From Bretschneidera sinensis (taxonomy: Eukaryota > Streptophyta > Magnoliopsida > Brassicales > Akaniaceae): a DNA stretch of 64,000 nucleotides. Positions 58,359 through 64,000 of the stretch are shown in pieces (within the stretch, counting starts at the first letter, position 1; every line of letters starts with the position of its first letter). The translations under genes and the position numbers were made by a program. The stretch is taken from the NCBI GenBank assembly GCA_023935145.1, contig CM043700.1, positions 136,806,828 through 136,870,827 of the forward strand. The letters run 5' to 3'. The notes below the pieces were generated by a model. The model saw nothing but the letters and a program-made list of their open reading frames with translations, did not search any database and was not told the origin of the DNA.

Positions 58359-58949
58359 TAGGATTACCTTTTAAACTTGCCAATCTTATGGTTTTAAATT
58401 GAACATACTTTACCAATAAGAACATCAGCACCTTATCTCCTCCATCCCCCTTAAACATAATTTTAGTCTTAATTTTGTTCCATTTCTTGTACAACCAAAC
58501 GGATTCTAAGGGTAGTTAAGGACTTTTGAACTTACTTTAAGTTAATTTGCAATCAACAAATATTTTTAAGGGTGCATTTGAGAGTGTTGTGTTGTAGCTA
58601 CGCTGATGCCAAAAGTGCTGTGAGAGTGTTGGTACCAAAAGAGCTGTGAGAAATGGTGTTGCTAAAAGCTCAGTGTAGCGCTTGGTAAACTGTCTTGCAA
58701 AAGCACTGTGTAAGTGTTGTGATCAATAACTTAACAGTTAAGGTTTGTATTTTTACACATTTGGGCATGAGTTTGAGTCTTAGACTTGTGTACACCTCAC
58801 AACAAAAGGCGTACGTCAAACGAATAGAAACATCTAAAAATTTACCTGGATGTTTTGCTTTCGCCTTGCCTCTAAACGCGCTTTGAACGATCAAGAAAAC
58901 GCCTTTGAAAATAATTGTTAGCATTTTAAAAGAAATTGTTGATAATAAA
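58359..58949. other. Spacer with part of the 250-bp repeat
   Basis: No gene. GCTGTGAGAGTGTTGGTACC-type short repeats near 58617-58700; from about 58850 a unit of the 250-bp repeat, ending in the ATAAA target of copia B. Confidence 0.6.
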
Positions 58950-59910
58950 TATTAGAGAAACTATACCTCTCCTTCTATTTGCTCTGTATTTTCTGTTATG
59001 CAGAATATTCCCTAGTTTGTTATCACACCAATATCTGTGCTGAGGTGAGCTAGAGGTTGTTACAATTTGTTATCGTTGTCTCTAGCCCCTATATATTATT
59101 CTTTGGTCTGTACTCTTTGAATGCAATGTAGTAATGAATATTTCATCATTTTATTCATTCCCTTACCTTTTCTAATATGGTATCAGAGCACTAATGGATA
59201 GAAGATTAAAATGAAAAAGAGGTACAAACAAAACATGCTCAAGTGTGAGTTGGGCAGATAAGTGCACAGAGCCAATCCGACTGATAAGGACGGAATGACC
59301 ATTGGGTAGAGTAACAGAAGAAGATGGAGTGGGTGTAAAAGAAGCAAAACATAGACAGGGAACAACATACATGGTGTGTCGCACCAATATCTAGAACCCA
59401 TGAAGAAGAAAGAATAGAGTTAGAACATAACTTGGAGGAGAAAGAAGAAATACCCGTGAAATTGGAGACAGACGGACCAGGTGACTGTGATTCACTGAGA
59501 GGTGTAATGGAGTTGTGGTTGAGCTGTGAGCTGAGCAGAGCAATGAGCTGTTGGCATTGATTCATAGTAAGGGAGCTCATAGAAGAACCAGCGGTGGGAG
59601 TAGTAGATGAGTAACTTGAACAAGCACTAGATCCCAAACCAGCTTGATTCGCAAAAGAGTGAGTGGGTTGGATTTTGGGCTTAAACTTGTAGCCCGGTGG
59701 ATACCCATGTAATTTGTAACATTTATCAATAGTGTGGCCCAAAATACCACAGTGAGAACAACTAAACCTGTCACGTTTGGGCTTGGAGTTGGAATTGGCT
59801 GCTGATACAAAGGGATGCTGGGTACCAAACGCCATAGCCTCCGGCATGGGCGGTGTACCAGAACCGATGTCGCGCTGTCGTTCCTATTGTACAATAAGTG
59901 CAAAAGCTTT
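58950..59910 (+). mobile_element. Left part of a second copia B element
   Basis: LTR 58950-59177 (228 bp, TATTAGAG...TCTAATA), primer site TGGTATCAGAGC 59178-59189, antisense protease-gag to 59905, then GCTTT (59906-59910) and the first bases of a SIRE LTR. Its natural continuation is the sequence at 34900. Confidence 0.85.
59190..59905 (-). pseudogene. Antisense gag-protease of the right-hand B copy
   Basis: Minus: the 202-codon stretch 59847-59239 has the knuckle CSHCGILGHTIDKC (CX2CX4HX4C), a KLHGYPPGYK segment and the protease motif WVLDIGATHH, where Ile replaces the expected Ser/Thr after Asp. A frameshift precedes FHFNLLSISAL. Better preserved than 40516-41230. Confidence 0.8.
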
Positions 59911-59917
59911 TGTTGAC
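59911..59917 (+). other. Seven-base stub of a SIRE LTR
   Basis: TGTTGAC, the start of the S-type LTR, between GCTTT and copy A1'. Its last five bases are the TTGAC target site. Confidence 0.75.
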
Positions 59918-61184
59918 TGTTGTGCGTTTATCTACTTAAATAAATTGGCAAATAATCGCACTCGTTTTACTTGCAAGTGCACAAGGTCAATAGTGTAGTA
60001 TAGTGTGCGAATGCAAGATCATCTCCATAGGGATTGGTAAAGTTCAATTTAGAATTATATTCGCAATATAAAGAGATAGAAATAATAAAAGCGTTGAGAA
60101 ATAATAAATATAAAATACTAAGGATAAAGGCGTAGGGACTTGATATCCACCACTAACTATGCGACCTCAATACAATAGTATGCCAGTATTTTAAATATGC
60201 CATGAATACCTAATGTTTGTCAACCTAAGGGCATGGTATCTACTTCTTAGGCTATTGATCTCCCTAAGCAACGAGTTAGGCATGGTATCTACTCTAACTC
60301 TTCTCTTTCTTAAGGGATTCAACATGGTATCTACTCCCGGTTTTCCATGTTGATTAATCCAAGAATCCGGTGTGGATATCTTTTGTTACTATTGTTGAAC
60401 TCAGGACTCGGTCATCCGAATTGATTCAACTAACTAATTAATACCACATGCATACGTTGATCAAACAAACACATATGAGGAATTTAAATAAACACCGGCA
60501 TTAATCAAGTTAAGCAGCATAACATAAATATCACAAAGGCGCCAATACTGAATTATTGAATAAACATAATTAGGGCTTCAATCAAACCCTTACTAAAAAG
60601 TTAATTACACATAATAAGATAAAAAGGAAAGAAGAAACCCGAAAATATTATGGAGAAGAGTCTTCAATTCGTCTCCACAATCTCTTCCTTCGGGCTCGTC
60701 CAGCCTCCGGTCTCCCCGTACAAAAACTAAAACTAAAAGGGAGCGTGATCACCCAAAAGGGAGATCTACTCCAAAGGGAGATTAAAAGATAAAAGAAGGG
60801 ATCCCCTAATTTGTGTTTTTACTAGTGTATTTATAGGGGTTGAATAATCATAGAAAACTCAGGAAACCTTAAATTTCCTAAAACATAAAAACTCCTTTGT
60901 TTTCAAAACTGGTTCTGCCGTTTTACTGTTCACGCCTGTACATGTGAGCTCGATCGCATATGTGGTGCGCTCGATTGCCCAGAGGAGTGCGCTCGATCGC
61001 AATCTAGCCAGCAGTTGCTCCAGGATTTCCAGATTTCTTCCTTTAAGTGTCAAAAATGCTGCTTTTTCTCCAAGACCTTATAAAAATGTGTAAAACACAA
61101 AAGTGAAGTAAAATAGACTAAAATATGTAGATAAAGAGCTTAACAAATGTAAATTAAGGTGCTTAAATATTTAAGCCCCTATAA
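59918..61184 (-). repeat. 3' LTR of A1'
   Basis: Plus strand TGTTGTGCG...CCTATAA; the terminal CA of the minus-strand start is mutated (TATAA instead of TATCA). Three GATACCA hairpins remain instead of four. Confidence 0.85.
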
Positions 61185-62607
61185 CACCCCTAAACTTACA
61201 TATTGCTAGTCCTTTAGCAATACAAAACTAAAAACTAACTGAAAAATAAAGGTACATAGATAAATCCACTGTTCATGGTGTCCACAAAAGTTTAGGTATT
61301 GCACAAAATCATGACTTGCATTCGTGAACAAGCTTAAACAATACAAACGCATCTTCGTAATGAATCCAAGTTTTAAACGTTGATTACTTACATGAGGTAG
61401 GTTAAGGCATCACAAGTCTGATTTTTAGTGTGTGGTGAATTAGCACATAAAGATGAAGCTTCCAAATATTTCTAATGTATTGTGTTTTAGTGTCTTAACA
61501 TTCATCGAATTTCCTATCAGAATGAACACAAGTGGTATAGTTTTCTTTCTTTTCTTTTTTCTTTTATCATGAGTTTTTTTCTTCTTTTTTTTTGGTAAGT
61601 TGGGTTCCATAAAGCTTTCTAGTTGACCCATGTAGCGAGTGTTTAACCAATGACTCCCAAACCAGATGGTTTTAGGGCATTAGGTGTAGAGACACCCCTA
61701 AGGACTTACTAACTCGAGTCAAAAAGGCTACGAAACTAAATGGTCTTAATGCATCCAAGCAAAATCCCCACCTTTTGACGTGAACACTCACTGCTTACTG
61801 AGGCAGAGGTCTAGTTACTCAGTGAAAACCTTACTTAATGATCATTCTATGCATAATTCCCACTTTTTGACGTGAACACTCACTGCTTACTGAGGCAAGA
61901 GGTCTAGTTACTCAGTAGAAACTTTTTTTTCTACTGATCATTAGGAGCATCTTATTTTCTCTTTTTGCACAATAAATATTTTTCTCTATTTTTCTATGGC
62001 AAAGTGTTATTCTAACAAGTAATCCGATTACGGCTAGGTCATGGAAACATAAACATTAAAATCACATGTCATACCCCACACAATTATGTGTTAATGTGCT
62101 CGTGTTATATTAGATCAAACTTGTGAATCCTTAAACAACTTAAAAGTGGTAATTAAAGTTTAAAACTCAATTATTAGACCATGTATTCAAGGTTTTAAGG
62201 TCACTTATGAAGTCAAATCATACTATTTGTTAAGATCAACCAAAATTTTTAGAACAAAATGAACATGTATTTATCTTTTAAACAAAAAATTGGGACATAA
62301 CATGTGTGAATGTGTCCCCATACCCCCAAACTTAAATTGCACATTGTCCCCAATGTGCGAAAAGCATGGAAGGATCTGACCTGGGGGATGGAGAACTCGT
62401 TGGGCTGGCATGGCTCATAGCACACCCCCAAACTTGAACGAATGTACACAATGTCCCTAAAAAGACAAGGAAAAACTAACGTAATACGGGAAAACAAAGA
62501 GTACGAAAAATAAATAAATAGCAATAAATGTAAAAAAATAATAAAAGGATAAGCTGTAGGGTGCCTCCCATAAGCGCTAAGTTTAACGTCTTCAGTCGGA
62601 CCAAGCT
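61185..62607 (-). other. Non-coding interior of A1'
   Basis: Collinear with 708-2133, with the hairpin doublet near 61775-61920. No gene. Confidence 0.7.
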
Positions 62608-63439
62608 TTATTTTACTCCAAAACTAAGATTGGCAGCAGCTAGCATAGGAAATGTCTTGTTCTCTCCCATATAAACATAAGGTAAGTGCTCTGGTAACTG
62701 CTTGAATTCTAAGTTAGGTGCTTGTACAATAAAAGAGAAAATAGTATTAGTAGGCACATGAGGGTCAAAAGGATCGGTGTACTTACTTGGATGCTTTGGT
62801 GAGGCCTCAAGAAGGTGCACAGTGTCGATGATGTCATCAGTAACATTCTTACATTTAGGCTCAATATCTGATCCTTTGAAACAATGGGTGAGGGTGGTCT
62901 CCAATAGATCAATGTGATGGACATGAAAAACTTGCTCAACAACACTTTGCTTTCGTTCACTTAGCTCTTTAGCAATTTTCCCCACTTGTACTTCCAATCT
63001 TTGAAAAGCTTGCTCATACCTTGCAGTGGTTTCCTTTTGCTCGGTCATAAACTGATCTTGTGATGTTATCAATTGCCTTACCATACTCTCTAGATCACTC
63101 TTCTTTGACTCTTGAATTGGTTGGGCTGCTTGGTGGAAGTTCCTTTGTTGCCCTTGAAGCATTTGGATTGTTGCTCTATGAGTGATTCCACCATCCAGGA
63201 TTATAGGTATTTGCATAAATGTTGTAGTTTTTCGGTCCCACATAGTCCGTTTGCTCTTGATCTGTAGATAAATATAAAGGGCAAGTATCAGTAGTGTGAT
63301 CAAAACGAGAACATATAGCACATACCTGGAGTTGTTTGGCTCGTGGGCTAGGTGAGATGTTTTGAGCAGTCATGGTGTTTATAAGCATATCAAGCTTCCT
63401 CTCCATAGCAGCTAGATAAGTATATGTAGCTTCCGCCAT
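62608..63439 (-). pseudogene. gag-like remnant of A1'
   Basis: ATG 63439-63437, knuckle CAICSRFDHTTDTC intact, NTYNPGWWNHS, then the same frameshift as A1 and the same coiled-coil region and LPEHLPYVYMGEN tail ending at 62608. About 15 amino-acid differences from 2134-2847 in 237. Confidence 0.75.
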
Positions 63440-63739
63440 TGGTACTTCTCCTTCAAAGGAATTAGTTGAAAAACTTCAATGCAGCAGTTTCAGTACTACT
63501 GTTTGGGTACTCTCTGGAGCTTTTGGGCTCGATCACACCAAGAACAGCGCTCGATCGCACTGGGCTTGCGTTTGATCGCGGGACAGAAACTTCTATGCTG
63601 CACACCTGAACAAAAAATGAAAAGAAGGAATAAATCTGATTTTTTGATAAAAATAAAAATAAAACAGAACAAAATAAAATAAAATAGAATAATAAAAAAA
63701 AACTAACGAAAATAATTCCAAAAAGAAATTTAGCACAAT

Positions 63740-63756
63740 CCCCGACAACGACGCCA
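63740..63756 (-). other. Primer-binding site of A1' (tRNA-Asp type)
   Basis: Plus strand CCCCGACAACGACGCCA, with the same two changes as A1 (3265-3281). Confidence 0.8.
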
Positions 63757-63762
63757 AAAACT

Positions 63763-64000
63763 TGTTGGGCGAAAATATACCTAAATTAATAAGCAAATAA
63801 TCGCACTCGTTTTACTTGCAAGTGCACAAGGTCAACGGTGTAGTACAGTGTGTGAATGCAAGATCATCTCCACAAGAATTGGTAAAGTTCAATTTAGAAT
63901 TATATTCGTAATATAAAGAGATAGAAATAATAAAAGTGTTGAGAAATAATAAAGATAAAATACTAAGGATAAAGGCGTAGGGACTTGATATCCACCACTA
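63763..64000 (-). repeat. 5' LTR of A1', partial
   Basis: Begins TGTTGGGCG on plus and runs off the window; collinear with 3288-3525. Confidence 0.85.

Larger units (their letters stand above)
59918..64000 (-). mobile_element. Family A element, copy A1' (cut by window edge)
   Basis: 3' LTR 59918-61184, interior 61185-63762, 5' LTR from 63763. Aligns end to end with 1-3525 at an offset near 60480, with about 2 per cent difference. Its LTR is shorter (1267 bp) because of a deletion between two GCATGGTATCTACT copies near 60330. Confidence 0.9.

Overview
The window looks like nuclear DNA of a flowering plant, most likely a woody eudicot (species not determinable). It is AT-rich, has spliced genes, LTR retrotransposons primed by plant tRNA-Met(i) and tRNA-Asp, and one large LRR receptor kinase of the Xa21/FLS2/EFR type. 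About 40 kb is a nest of retroelements. Only two host genes are convincing: a small secreted-peptide gene (47876-48248) and the receptor kinase (53479-56480, minus strand).

Layout. 1-4650: end of an Athila-derived non-autonomous LTR element (here family A, copy A1, minus), inserted in the left tip of a SIRE/Maximus-like copia element (S1). 4651-34899: S1, itself cut by a second SIRE-like element S2 (8070-23337), which is cut by A3 (13509-18765, plus), and cut separately by A2 (23996-29623, minus). 34900-43133: two tandem, LTR-sharing copies (B2, B1) of an RE1-like copia element whose gag, protease and N-terminal RT lie antisense to its own LTRs; B2 is interrupted by a shrunken Ty3/gypsy element D (36339-39588). 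43134-46554: diverged repeats, a duplicated receptor-kinase remnant and a copia gag fragment (E). 46555-53478: mostly non-coding DNA with the peptide gene. 53479-58949: receptor kinase, tandem repeats of about 250 bp, and the second copy of the kinase remnant. 58950-64000: the left half of a B element, its GCTTT target site, seven bases of a SIRE LTR, then another A element (A1').

Target-site duplications can be read directly: ACAAA (S2), GTAAA (A3), TCATG (A2), CACTC (D). GCTTT (S1) and TTGAC (A1) are split between the two ends of the window. This implies that the left flank of S1/A1 is repeated at the right end, i.e. a tandem duplication with a period near 60.5 kb, or an assembly artefact that looks like one.

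The most unusual signals are RNA-level structures in the mobile elements: an array of four hairpins in each family-A LTR with the same loop GATACCA on different, self-complementary stems; a conserved hairpin doublet in the family-A interior; CCAGTCGACTGG palindrome arrays in SIRE LTRs and again before the SIRE third ORF; and a GNRA-type hairpin minisatellite in the SIRE LTRs. All alignments were made by eye, so percentages are approximate.
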